Below are positions 29,501-38,867 of a DNA stretch of 64,000 nucleotides, piece by piece. Under the pieces are notes generated by a model that saw only the letters and a list, made by a program, of their open reading frames with translations, was not told the origin of the DNA and did no database searches. The position numbers were made by a program, and so were the translations under genes. Numbering within the stretch: position 1 is the stretch's first letter; the number at the start of each line of letters is the position of its first letter. Source of the stretch: Pycnococcus provasolii (Eukaryota > Chlorophyta > Pseudoscourfieldiophyceae > Pseudoscourfieldiales); NCBI GenBank assembly GCA_049487715.1, contig CP150576.1, forward strand, positions 310,001-374,000, given 5' to 3'.

Positions 29501-29986
29501 GATCGCATGTTCCTCAAGCACGTGGAAACGAGCTTCACGGAGGCGCCAGCCAACTTCGACGCGGAGGATCTGCTCAAGACGATCCCCGAGGAGCTCGGCC
29601 TTGACGTTTCGAAAGCCTCGAAACTCGTGAAGAAGCTCGCGGATGATCGCAAGCGCCCGACTCTCATCCAGGCTGTCAGCATGCTCCGCCAGAAGAAGAA
29701 GGCGGAGACCATGCAGGCTGCGTATAACCTCGTTGCATGCCACCTCAGCGATGCCGGCGATGCCGTGGCATGGCCAAACACGTCGGAGATTGAGGATCTG
29801 TACGTCGGCTTCGCCAAGGAGGCTACTCCGGCATCCACTGAAGCGATGGCATCAGTGCTTGGCATTGAGGGATCGCGACTCGCGGAGCTTGATGGTCTCG
29901 TCAGCTCTGGCGGTGGCTACGCATTCGAGGAGGACTTGGCAGGAGCTGGCTCAGGCGGCGAAGGTCCGAAGAAGGCACTCTTCTAA
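26576..29986 (+). CDS. TIC110: Tic110, plastid inner-envelope import protein
   Basis: The Met at 26576 gives 1,136 residues. A Ser/Ala/Arg-rich transit peptide (about 1-95) precedes two hydrophobic stretches (about 120-145 and 160-180, AMAAAVAAGAFAGSAATAAA) that anchor Tic110 in the inner envelope. The rest is a long hydrophilic helical domain with the family's repeated helical pairs, e.g. FDPAMIDTDAVAAVAKDF and FRDSCQIALRAKVESGMV. An acidic Glu/Lys/Ala insert lies at about 745-800. Tic110 forms part of the import machinery and docks stromal chaperones. Length is slightly above the ~1,000 residues of land plants because of this insert and the N-terminus. Confidence 0.92.
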   Translation: MSAQAGMMMVTSSSGAQAGAPQAASSASALSRRAHSRVNRKHARASRSRAPPGVNGSSSSSGGSVQCNATPNSQIFGPELESSQIANTAQSLGPARYAAMAAAVAAGAFAGSAATAAAWTVMGDRDDPDSMRAPDAVRGVAAAVGAGAASYGAYYAEMERRKLAPIALHRYLQGLADAAGEGGFDPAMIDTDAVAAVAKDFATGNVAEDFPDDVQRLYYGYLNHIVPMSRGGEPLDGGEATKLREFLDRIGLADEEAARVHIAYGKTAYRQRMEIGGGARQTAEQAEERDSALRTFQKIVYLSDSIFGAAKAAYLVPWKRELGLTSSQVEVAKRDTAVSSLRTLLDAALAPVPLPADAPETTPEGKEWDLGMEVPGTAAAWSAVRQQQVASRVPEDVARDLFAEYMNKGLVARAKLAENLMKDRRLKRSANDTATSAHCGATAIKDMLTYCKGLESWASSTEEGAVPEGMSVPTLKSHPSFSSETKTKPLEELYQFMLAESLLMEKKFTDSMESDLADLASLFGLDEETIASITEKQLTVSYKDVLRGQVADGTLDAADSKAQVLAAICSELRFDPNKAAEVHKEIYRTRLSSDLSEKKFLSDADKEDLKRLRILLCVPQNVVDEANMDFCGRIFRDSCQIALRAKVESGMVEEKANVEKVQSQLNLSDKMAYDIFTGAAKQQLMAFVKDIRSKRNMAEFVQALKKLILYSQNVVEPLAQMIRGDTSEEDEKAADAEAEKAAEAAAAQLKISTGAEAKEGEEKKEGEEGEEKEEDDEEAKKKEEQANELKEVLAEAMKADAKEAALAEKKKQPLVNVSDQLDFQEKVQLFSTYMQYCTEGEQMDLAFGTKIRLASDPAEFERLEKLGYLLGIGKNEQGMLGGAMSTERFKSAIKKEMGISGRLPDEKKSTLYEYAEQWSISKEDADKMIEEALSAKVADELKTQMSSGDLTLDQVRAMKKEKDLDVNTVLDIGTRDRMFLKHVETSFTEAPANFDAEDLLKTIPEELGLDVSKASKLVKKLADDRKRPTLIQAVSMLRQKKKAETMQAAYNLVACHLSDAGDAVAWPNTSEIEDLYVGFAKEATPASTEAMASVLGIEGSRLAELDGLVSSGGGYAFEEDLAGAGSGGEGPKKALF

Positions 29987-30160
29987 CTTCAGAGCTGAGT
30001 GATTTTTCACAGCAGAAGACGCATAATACAAGCAAAAACATAAAGCATAAACAACACAAAATTTTGGGTTTTGCATGGGAGCATTTTGAGGGTGGTGGGA
30101 TGGGTGGTGGTTGTGGTGACAATGTTTTTGTAAAGCTCTTTTTTTCCTTTAGCTAGAATA

Positions 30161-32122
30161 CTACTTAACAATCGCCTCAAGAACGGGAACCTTCCGTCCG
30201 GTGGGTGTGCCCGTGGAATCTCGCGCAGCCACCATTGCCACGCGAAGTTCCACGACGGGAAGAGGATCGTCATCGTCGTCGTGATCATTGGCACTAGCTT
30301 GGTTGTCGATCTTCACACCAAGCTTTGCAAGGGTTGCGGCATTCGCATCGTCCGACGCACTTCTGCCACGCGTCGTCGACGGCGACGATGCTGCCGCTGC
30401 TGCCTTTCGCATCGCCGCGCGACGTGCCTCGAGCGCATTCTCCGCAGCACGCAGTGCTCGCGCGACGTGCTTGTTCACCACGCTCGTCACCTCCTTTGCG
30501 CCCTCGATGGCGTACGGGCCGTCGTAGTCCACCTTCGACGCGAGGAAGTGAAGAACGGCAGAATTTGCGGCGGCGGGAGATTGGTCGACAACCTGTGACC
30601 GCGACTGTCGTCTCTCCGCCCACGTGAGCTCACAAACACGTCTGCGAATGTATGCTGCGCGCTTTTCCTCGAGTCGCAGCGCGGCAACAGGAACGAGATG
30701 CCTCAGCTCCATGGGCGCGAATGGCACGTAGTGGTCCACTGCGCTGACTGTGCGCAGGGTGTCTACGGCATCCTCGCACCCGTCGGCTTCCCACCGGGCG
30801 TACACCGCATCCTTGAGCGTGCGCGACATGGCATCAAATACCGCATCTGCACCGAGCTTGCGCGTTTCGTCGGTGTTCAGGATGTCTGCCATGTCGAGGT
30901 AGCCGGCATTGCTTTCGAGCACGACGATGCTACGGCTGAACAGCGCGTGCGGCTGCGCGCTTGCGAGCGCGTCGTCGTCCGCCGCGGCATCGCCGCCTGC
31001 ATGCGCGCGCAGCACGCTGCTCATCGCCCCGCCCTGAGGGTGCGACGACGACGACGACGACGACGACGACATTCCCGCAGCCCTTGCCACGCTTGGCGCA
31101 ACGAGGCGCCGGACAAGCGCTCGCGTTGCGCAGTCCATTTTATCGTACTCCTCAACGACGAGAACGCTCTCCGGATAGTGCATGGCATGTGCGAGGAGGC
31201 TGGCTCTTAGCTTCGTGAGAGCGCGTGGTCTCTCCGCGTCGCTGAATCTCGTTCCGTACACGACGCGGTATGCGGGACACCCGATTCCTGGGCACGGCGG
31301 TGCTTGTGGCACCTCTTCCCCCGGCGTTGTTGCGTTGTACAGCGCCCTTGCGAGTGCGTAGTGGAAGAGCGACTTTCCGACGCCCGGCGCGCCGTGCACG
31401 CTGAGCACGAGCGGTTTATTTCCTGCGGATATGGTGGCATCGTAGTGCGCCTGCGCGTGGTCGTCTTCGTCCGCGAGTCCTGCGATGTGTTCGCACACGG
31501 CGTCTGTGAGCGCGAGCGTGGCAAGGTCCTGCGCCTTGATCGCCTTGTTGGTGTATGCGCGTACTCTCGTGCACGCGTCGCGTCGTACGAAAGCGTTCGG
31601 TCCGAATCCTGAGGAGAAGTACGAGTTGCTGACTGTGTACTTTTTGAGGACTGCAAGTCCGCTGGATGTTAGTCTCGCCGTTAACGCGCCGACCGCGTTC
31701 ATGAAACTGTTTGTATTGGACAGAGGAGAGGACGACGTTGACGCTTTCTTATGTTTGGCATCAGCATCACCACTACCGAAAGAAGCAGAGCACGACGACG
31801 ACGACGACGACGACGCCACGTCGTCAGAAGAGGCACCACACGATTCTGACGATGCCGCCGCCGCGGACTGATGTTGATCCTGCGACCCAACAACTAGCGC
31901 TCCATGACAAGGCTCTGTGAGAATCAGAATGAAAAGGAAAACAGAAATGTGCATCATCATGAGCACACTGGTGATCCCATGAATTCTCCAAGTCCCATGA
32001 TGGAAACGACGAATGAAAGGACAAGGACGACGAGAACGAAGACTTTTAAGACTAAAGTGCCATGAAGCCGCCATAATACCACAACCACCACTACTCCGAG
32101 CAGATGATTTCATCATGCGCAT
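30161..32122 (-). CDS. Secretory-pathway AAA+ ATPase, torsin/Clp-like
   Basis: 653 residues. A hydrophobic segment at about 52-74 (HISVFLFILILTEPCHG) acts as signal peptide or anchor, so the ATPase should sit in the ER lumen or cell exterior. The AAA+ core has Walker A GAPGVGKS (244-251) and a Walker B-like SVLVVEEYDKM (319-329). The preceding ALTDAVCEHIAGL helix and LVLSVHGAPG strand resemble torsins and ClpA/B. Walker B reads EE rather than DE, a conservative change. A C-terminal ELRHLVPVAALRLEE segment fits the sensor-2/lid region. Start choice is uncertain (Met17 or Met55-57 also possible). Confidence 0.75.
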   Translation of the reverse strand: MRMMKSSARSSGGCGIMAASWHFSLKSLRSRRPCPFIRRFHHGTWRIHGITSVLMMMHISVFLFILILTEPCHGALVVGSQDQHQSAAAASSESCGASSDDVASSSSSSSCSASFGSGDADAKHKKASTSSSPLSNTNSFMNAVGALTARLTSSGLAVLKKYTVSNSYFSSGFGPNAFVRRDACTRVRAYTNKAIKAQDLATLALTDAVCEHIAGLADEDDHAQAHYDATISAGNKPLVLSVHGAPGVGKSLFHYALARALYNATTPGEEVPQAPPCPGIGCPAYRVVYGTRFSDAERPRALTKLRASLLAHAMHYPESVLVVEEYDKMDCATRALVRRLVAPSVARAAGMSSSSSSSSSHPQGGAMSSVLRAHAGGDAAADDDALASAQPHALFSRSIVVLESNAGYLDMADILNTDETRKLGADAVFDAMSRTLKDAVYARWEADGCEDAVDTLRTVSAVDHYVPFAPMELRHLVPVAALRLEEKRAAYIRRRVCELTWAERRQSRSQVVDQSPAAANSAVLHFLASKVDYDGPYAIEGAKEVTSVVNKHVARALRAAENALEARRAAMRKAAAAASSPSTTRGRSASDDANAATLAKLGVKIDNQASANDHDDDDDPLPVVELRVAMVAARDSTGTPTGRKVPVLEAIVK

Positions 32123-33148
32123 AATGATGCGCAGGCGAACAACTGATCAGGAATTCAATCGGCCCAAGGGGAGACGAGGGCGCGGGAACAAACCCCGAAA
32201 CGAAACGAAACCCCGAATTGAATTTTAGGCCATTCCCCATTATTCGGGTTTTGGGGAGCCATTTATTCGGGTTTGGGGAGCCATTTTTCCCAATAATTAT
32301 TCGGGTTTGGGGAGCCTCCCGAGCTCGAGCGTGGCAACGAAGCCCAACGAAGCCTCATAGATGGCAGATTGACAGACGAAGCCTTCCAGTGCACTGAGTG
32401 AGAGGTGGGAGGAGCCTGGCAGCCTGGTGGGAACTGGGAGGGAGTGCGAGTGCGAGTGGAATCACGAAGCCTCAAATCAACTCTCCAAATACCAAAGCAG
32501 GACCAAATAGCGAGGTTTTTCACGGTGCGTGCGAGGATTGTCTCAAAGGCTTGTTACAAGGGATGTGTTAAGGTTTAGTGTGTTCGCTTGGAGAGTGCTG
32601 GCCACGTCCTACGATAGCGCCCGGGACGGAGTGGCTCTCCCCGCTTCCAAGGTTGCTCAAGGAACTTGCTTGAACTTGCCGGCCGCATTCCCCCGCCCAT
32701 TTAAGGGGACTTGCAAGTGGCAACCCCGGCCGACACACATTTCGTCCTTAAAAAAGAGAACAGTCGCGAGCGACTGGTTCCCTTGCACACAGACATTGTC
32801 TGCGTGTAGCGGCTGTTTCTTGCCTTGTGACGGCTTAAGGCTTGTTGTGCAGCCACCTTTAAAGGTGACTTGTCTTGTTCCTTAAGCTTACACTCCTTCA
32901 ACAAGTGTGGCGTACAGTACTTACAGCATCCGGCACTGTACAGTACAGTACGCATACCTGATTCGATTCACTTACTGTATTAAGAGATCACGTGTGTGTG
33001 TGTGTGTGTGTTGTATTGTGCTCGTGAGAGATCAGGTGTGTGTGTGTTGTGTCAACAACATTCTCTACGCTCTAAGGGATCGTTACGTGATCTGGTGGTT
33101 TTCTCATCGACTTCTCGAAACACGTCTTAATTCAAAAACACAACTTTT
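32123..33148. other. Divergent interval, no gene, short repeats
   Basis: About 1 kb. 32240-32316 holds three copies of ATTCGGGTTTGGGGAGCC. GAAACCCCGAATTGAATT (32209) recurs at 62424. A (GTGTGT)n tract lies at 32993-33048. Short ORFs here lack coding character. Confidence 0.6.
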
Positions 33149-36100
33149 ATGGAAAGAGATATGCGCAACTATCATGGAGCATACTTCATGCAGTCTGCTT
33201 TCGTCGCTTTCGTTGCAGTCTGCCTACTCCTACTTGCAGGTGACGCGCCTGTGAGGGTGGCGGCCCAGCAAAACAGGGCGAGCAGCGCGGCACAGACACA
33301 GGCGTGGAACAAAGATATCAACGACCCGATGCAAGGCCCGAACGCATGGCCTGGCACGTGCCAAACGGGACAACAGCAAAGCCCCATCGACATTCCACTC
33401 AACGATGGAAACCTGAAGTATGGATCGTCCACCAGCAACAACGCGAACCAAATCATACAAGCGCCCGCAACCTCGTTGCGGGTGGCGCAAAGCAACGGTG
33501 CGCCCGTGTTCACGTGCCCTACCTTGGACCAACGGACGGCGGGAAGCTGCGGATCGCTCACCGTCGGCGGCGTCACGTACAACTTCCTACAGGCAAACTT
33601 TCACACGCCGTCCGAACACACCGTGAACGGCAAGCAGTTCGACATGGAAATGCGCATGGCATATTGCACGGGTAACTGTCAGCTCGGCGTGGACAAGTTC
33701 GCGGTTGTGGGCGTTCTCTTCGAAGGCGTCAACACCGCGGCACCTCACGCAGGTCTGTCGAAGCTGTGGAACTATGTCGCGTCTGACGGTATTCTCGGTC
33801 CTGCGATGAGTCTATCGGAGCTGTACGACGGCACGTCAGGCGCTTGGAACTGGAAGGGATCGCTCACGATGCCACCTTGCACGGAGGACATAGATTGGGT
33901 GCTTTTGTCGACGCCGACGACGGTAGCGCAGAGCCAGATTGACGCGTTCTACGCACATGTCGGCGGCACGATTTCAGGCAAAACGCGTCCGGTACAGCCG
34001 CTGTACAGCCGCACGATCAACGATATGCACAGTGGCGCACAGAAGGAAGCGAAGTATACATGGGATCATCAGGCGTACAACGGACCCGCTGGCTGGGGCA
34101 TGGTGACGCCTGAGTGGGCGACGTGCATGACGGGACGCGAGCAGAGTCCCATTGACATTCCCAAGTACATGGGATCTGGTGCATCGACGGCGTTCGCCGC
34201 ATCGACGATGGTGACTTCGCCGTCGAGCGTGTCTCTCAAGGTGACGCAGTCGCATGGCGCACCCAAGTACAGCTGTGGAAGTGCTCCCGAGCGTACGTCT
34301 GGAAGCTGCGGATCGCTGTCCTTCGGCGGCGTCACGTACAACTTCCTGCAGGCGCACTTCCACACGCCGTCCGAGAATACCGTCGACGGTAAGCAGTTCG
34401 ACATGGAGATGCACATGGTGCACTGCACAGGCAATTGCGAGCTCGGCGTGGACAAGTTCGCGGTTGTGAGCGTACTCTTCGACGGCATGAGCTCGGCGGC
34501 ACCTCACGCGGGACTGTCGAAGCTATGGGATTTCGTGGCAGCGGATGGCAATGCTGCAACAAATCCATTAAGTCTGGGCGACTTGTACGACGGCACATCT
34601 GGCGCTTGGAACTGGAAGGGATCGCTCACCACGCCGCCTTGTACGGAGGGCTTGGAGTGGGTGCTTTTGTCGACGCCGACGACGGTGGCGCAGAGCCAGA
34701 TTGACGCGTTCTACGCGCACATCGGCGGCGCACCGGGCAACGCTCGTCCGGTACAGCCGATATACGATCGCACGATCAATGATATGCACGATAATGCTGA
34801 TACAACAAAATATTCATGGAGTCCGGTGGCTCCAAATGGCCCGAGTAAGTGGGGACAACTCGCGCCGGAGTGGTCGGTGTGTGCCACGGGACGTGAGCAG
34901 AGTCCCATTGACATCCCGATGACGGCACAATCGATGGGATCTGGTGCATCGACGGCGTTCGCCGCATCGTCGATGGTGACTTCGCCGTCGAGCGTGTCTA
35001 TGAAGGTGACGCAAGCGAAGGGCGCACCCAAGTACAGCTGCCCTACCGATGTCCAACGTACGTCTGGAAGCTGCGGATCGCTGTCCTTCGGCGGCGTCAC
35101 GTACAACTTCCTGCAGGCGCACTTCCACACGCCGTCCGAGAATACCGTCGACGGTAAGCAGTTCGACATGGAGATGCACATGGTGCACTGCACAGGCAAC
35201 TGCGAGCTCGGCGTGGACAAGTTCGCGGTTGTGGGCGTACTCTTCGACGGCATGAGCACGGCGGCACCTCACGCGGGTCTGTCGAAGCTGTGGAACTATG
35301 TCGCGTCTGACGGCGTTCTCAGTCCTGCGATGAGTCTATCGGAGCTGTACGACGGCACATCGGGCGCTTGGAACTGGAAGGGATCGCTCACCACGCCGCC
35401 TTGTACGGAGGGCTTGGAGTGGGTGCTTTTGTCGACGCCGACGACGGTGGCGCAGAGCCAGATTGACGCGTTCTACGCACACATCGGCGGCGCACCAGGC
35501 AACGCTCGTCCGGTACAGCCGCTGTACAGTCGCTCGATCAAAGATATGCACGGAGGTGGTAGTCCCAAGTACTCGTACAGCCTAACGGCTTCCGATGGAC
35601 CGAGCAAGTGGGGACTCCTTTCGTCACAGTGGGCGGTGTGTGCCACGGGACGCGAGCAGAGTCCCATCGACATCCCGATGACGGCACAATCGATGGGATC
35701 TGGTGCATCGACGGCGTTCGCCGCATCGACGATGGTGTCTTCATCGTCGAGCGTATCTCTCAAGGTGACGCAGTCGCATGGCGCACCCACGTACAGTTGT
35801 GGAAGTGCTCCCGAGCGTCGATCCGGAAGCTGCGGATCGCTCTCCTTCGGAGGTCTCACGTACAACTTCCTGCAGGCGCACTTCCACACGCCGTCCGAGA
35901 ATACCGTCGACGGTAAGCAGTTCGACATGGAGATGCACATGGTGCACTGCACAGGCAATTGCGAGCTCGGCGTGGACAAGTTCGCGGTTGTGGGCGTACT
36001 TTTCAACGTCTTGAATACGGCATCGCCTCACGCGGGTCTGTCGAAGCTGTGGAACTATGTCGCGTCTGATGGCGGCGTGAAGACGGATAAGCTCAGCTTG

Positions 36101-38236
36101 GCTGACTTGTACGACGGCACATCGGGCGCTTGGAACTGGAAGGGATCGCTCACCACGCCGCCTTGTACGGAGGGCTTGGAGTGGGTGCTTTTGTCGACGC
36201 CGACGACGGTGGCGCAGAGCCAGATTGACGCGTTCTACGCACACATCGGCGGCGCACCAGGCAACGCTCGTCCGGTACAGCCGCTGTACAGTCGCACGAT
36301 CAACGATATGCACGGAGGTGGCTACTCATACGGATTGACGGCTTCCGATGGACCTGCCAAGTGGGGAGTTCTCAATACGGAATGGGCAATGTGTACGGCG
36401 GGACGCGAACAGAGTCCCATCGACATTCCGATGATGGCACAATCCATGGGATCTGGTGCATCGACGGCGTTCGCCGCATCGACGATGGTGACTTCGCCGT
36501 CGAGCGTATCTCTCAAGGTGACGCAGTCGCATGGCGCACCCAAGTACAGCTGTGGAAGTGCTCCCGAGCGTCGATCCGGAAGCTGTGGATCGCTCTCCTT
36601 CGGAGGTCTCAAGTACAACTTCCTGCAGGCGCACTTCCACACGCCGTCCGAGAATACCGTCGACGGTAAGCAGTTCGACATGGAGATGCACATGGTGCAC
36701 TGCACAGGCAACTGCGAGCTCGGCGTGGACAAGTTCGCGGTTGTGGGCGTACTCTTCGACGGCATGAGCACGGCGACACCTCACGCGGGTCTGTCGAAGC
36801 TGTGGAACTATGTCGCGTCTGATGGCGCAAAGACGGATAAGCTCAGCTTGGCTGACTTGTACGACGGCACATCTGGCGCTTGGAACTGGAAGGGATCGCT
36901 CACCACGCCGCCTTGTACGGAGGGCTTGGAGTGGGTGCTTTTGTCGACGCCGACGACGGTGGCGCAGAGCCAGATTGACGCGTTCTACGCACACATCGGC
37001 GGCGCACCAGGCAACGCTCGTCCGGTACAGCCGCTGTACAGCCGCACGATCAACGATATGCACGGAAGTGCCCTGGCACCATCGGCGGGAAACGCAGCTC
37101 CACCAAAGTACTCGTACAGCCTGACGGCTTCCGATGGACCGAGCAAGTGGGGACTCCTTTCGTCACAGTGGGCGGTGTGCGCGACGGGACGTGAGCAGAG
37201 TCCAATCAACATCCCGATGACGGTACAATCGATGGGATCTGGTGCAACGACGGCGTTCGCCGCATCGACGATGGTGACTTCACCGTCGAGCGTATCTCTC
37301 AAGGTATCACAGTCGCATGGCGCACCCAAGTACAGCTGTGGAAGTGCTCCCGAGCGTCGATCCGGAAGCTGCGGGTCGCTTCAAATTGGTGGCCGATCGT
37401 ACAACTTCCTGCAGGCGCACTTCCACACGCCGTCCGAGAATACCGTCGACGGTAAGCAGTTCGACATGGAGATGCACATGGTGCACTGCACAGGCAACTG
37501 CGAGCTCGGCGTGGACAAGTTCGCGGTTGTGGGCGTACTCTTTAATGGCGCGACTATGGCGGCACCTCACGCGGGTCTGTCGAAGCTGTGGAACTATGTC
37601 GCGTCTGATGGCGGCGTGAAGACGGATAAGCTCAGCTTAGCTGACTTGTACGACGGCACATCGGGCGCTTGGAACTGGAAGGGATCGCTCACCACGCCGC
37701 CTTGTACGGAGGGCTTGGAGTGGGTGCTTTTGTCGACGCCGACGACGGTGGCGCAGAGCCAGATTGACGCGTTCTACGCACACATCGGCGGCGCACCAGG
37801 CAACGCTCGTCCGGTACAGCCGCTGTTCAGTCGTTCGATTGTTGACTTGCACATCAGTGGTGGCGGAGGCGGCTCTTCAGGTGGCTCCAAAGGCGACAGC
37901 AATGCTTTGCCTAGAGGCGCGGCGTCGGGAATTGCCATAGGAGGTTGTGCCCTGGCGTTCACATTGATCGTTGTGCTCACCAAGGGAAGAATTTGGGTGT
38001 TTAAGTCGTCCCTGCCAAGGCACAATCAAAACAGTCGCGAATTTGTGAATTTCGCAGATCCGAACCCGAGGATGACTTCGGCGCCTCCAACCCCTGTTCA
38101 TCAGTATGAGTCATACATACATACGGGCGACGGCGCGCGTGAGTCGGATCGGCTCAGGGTGATTTCACATCCGGGAAATCCCCAATGGAGTCCCGTGTCG
38201 CATGCGCACCCTTCGCCCGATCGACTTCGTGCGTGA
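33149..38236 (+). CDS. Membrane-anchored protein with six tandem alpha-carbonic anhydrase domains
   Basis: 1,695 residues: signal peptide (about 14-40), six alpha-CA domains of ~250 residues (about 55-295, 302-548, 550-800, 801-1050, 1053-1300, 1310-1565), a Gly/Ser spacer, one TM (about 1590-1612) and a cytoplasmic tail of ~85. Domains 2-6 keep the zinc triad as QAHFHTP and MEMHMVH, the gate Glu (TPSENTV) and TTPPC. Domain 1 has QANFHTP and MEMRMAYC, losing two of three zinc ligands, plus TMPPC for TTPPC. The expected reaction is extracellular CO2/bicarbonate interconversion at the cell surface, i.e. inorganic carbon supply. Domains 2-6 are nearly identical in DNA over long stretches. Confidence 0.95.
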   Translation: MERDMRNYHGAYFMQSAFVAFVAVCLLLLAGDAPVRVAAQQNRASSAAQTQAWNKDINDPMQGPNAWPGTCQTGQQQSPIDIPLNDGNLKYGSSTSNNANQIIQAPATSLRVAQSNGAPVFTCPTLDQRTAGSCGSLTVGGVTYNFLQANFHTPSEHTVNGKQFDMEMRMAYCTGNCQLGVDKFAVVGVLFEGVNTAAPHAGLSKLWNYVASDGILGPAMSLSELYDGTSGAWNWKGSLTMPPCTEDIDWVLLSTPTTVAQSQIDAFYAHVGGTISGKTRPVQPLYSRTINDMHSGAQKEAKYTWDHQAYNGPAGWGMVTPEWATCMTGREQSPIDIPKYMGSGASTAFAASTMVTSPSSVSLKVTQSHGAPKYSCGSAPERTSGSCGSLSFGGVTYNFLQAHFHTPSENTVDGKQFDMEMHMVHCTGNCELGVDKFAVVSVLFDGMSSAAPHAGLSKLWDFVAADGNAATNPLSLGDLYDGTSGAWNWKGSLTTPPCTEGLEWVLLSTPTTVAQSQIDAFYAHIGGAPGNARPVQPIYDRTINDMHDNADTTKYSWSPVAPNGPSKWGQLAPEWSVCATGREQSPIDIPMTAQSMGSGASTAFAASSMVTSPSSVSMKVTQAKGAPKYSCPTDVQRTSGSCGSLSFGGVTYNFLQAHFHTPSENTVDGKQFDMEMHMVHCTGNCELGVDKFAVVGVLFDGMSTAAPHAGLSKLWNYVASDGVLSPAMSLSELYDGTSGAWNWKGSLTTPPCTEGLEWVLLSTPTTVAQSQIDAFYAHIGGAPGNARPVQPLYSRSIKDMHGGGSPKYSYSLTASDGPSKWGLLSSQWAVCATGREQSPIDIPMTAQSMGSGASTAFAASTMVSSSSSVSLKVTQSHGAPTYSCGSAPERRSGSCGSLSFGGLTYNFLQAHFHTPSENTVDGKQFDMEMHMVHCTGNCELGVDKFAVVGVLFNVLNTASPHAGLSKLWNYVASDGGVKTDKLSLADLYDGTSGAWNWKGSLTTPPCTEGLEWVLLSTPTTVAQSQIDAFYAHIGGAPGNARPVQPLYSRTINDMHGGGYSYGLTASDGPAKWGVLNTEWAMCTAGREQSPIDIPMMAQSMGSGASTAFAASTMVTSPSSVSLKVTQSHGAPKYSCGSAPERRSGSCGSLSFGGLKYNFLQAHFHTPSENTVDGKQFDMEMHMVHCTGNCELGVDKFAVVGVLFDGMSTATPHAGLSKLWNYVASDGAKTDKLSLADLYDGTSGAWNWKGSLTTPPCTEGLEWVLLSTPTTVAQSQIDAFYAHIGGAPGNARPVQPLYSRTINDMHGSALAPSAGNAAPPKYSYSLTASDGPSKWGLLSSQWAVCATGREQSPINIPMTVQSMGSGATTAFAASTMVTSPSSVSLKVSQSHGAPKYSCGSAPERRSGSCGSLQIGGRSYNFLQAHFHTPSENTVDGKQFDMEMHMVHCTGNCELGVDKFAVVGVLFNGATMAAPHAGLSKLWNYVASDGGVKTDKLSLADLYDGTSGAWNWKGSLTTPPCTEGLEWVLLSTPTTVAQSQIDAFYAHIGGAPGNARPVQPLFSRSIVDLHISGGGGGSSGGSKGDSNALPRGAASGIAIGGCALAFTLIVVLTKGRIWVFKSSLPRHNQNSREFVNFADPNPRMTSAPPTPVHQYESYIHTGDGARESDRLRVISHPGNPQWSPVSHAHPSPDRLRA
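34040..37855 (+). repeat. Five near-identical ~750-bp tandem repeats within the carbonic anhydrase gene
   Basis: Repeats coding domains 2-6 begin near 34045, 34800, 35560, 36320 and 37090. The block GGAACTGGAAGGGATCGCTC and the ~130 bp after it is almost invariant in all five. Divergence concentrates at the domain junctions. Confidence 0.92.
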
Positions 38237-38867
38237 TATCAATTTTGTAACAATCGAAGAAATGTTTTGACCAGACGGCCTCGGCGAGTGTTCTTCTCCT
38301 TCTCCCAGTCTGCTATGCTGACATTGAAATTCGATGTAGCGCAATGCACCGTTTTCAGGGTTACCGTCGTCGTGACGTCGCTGAAAGACACGGGCTTGCA
38401 TCGCGTCCTCCTCAGAGTCCTCAAGCTCCGTCCTTGTGGTTGCCTGGTCGAGCGTCGTGCGTCGTGCCACTCGTGCGTCCGTCGTATTCCCCAAATGTAT
38501 GCTTCACCCGCACCAAGGTGGCCAGCCAAGCCTTCTAACCGCCTGTCCTGCTTCTATTGGCTCGACCGGGATTCCCGGGAGGCGGAAAATTTCCAAAAAT
38601 AGGACCTACCTTGTGGTCCTACGACGGATTTCGAGTTTGTCACCCACCCAGTGCCTAGGGGATGCATGTCAGCGCGAGTCAGCGAGATTGATGCCCAGTG
38701 GCGACGACAACGGAGCTCCACGACGCCATGAAAAGTATACTATGGCATAATAGATAGAACCTCAGATAGAAATCACCAGCGCCATGTACACAATGCGCTC
38801 TTGAATTGTGGTGAGTGTGAATTGTGTGAATGGGCGACCGTTGTTTGAATGAATGAAGTAAACTCTG
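38237..38867. other. Convergent interval without a gene
   Basis: 631 bp between the carbonic anhydrase and AP-1 sigma stop codons, unusually long for convergent pairs here. TGTAA at 38246 probably ends the CA transcript. Short overlapping ORFs (38267-38602 and others) lack family features. Confidence 0.5.

Noticed and set aside
33974-37852. Many long minus-strand ORFs (up to 245 aa) opposite the carbonic anhydrase gene
   Set aside because: They recur with the CA repeat period and are antisense shadows of the repeated coding sequence.
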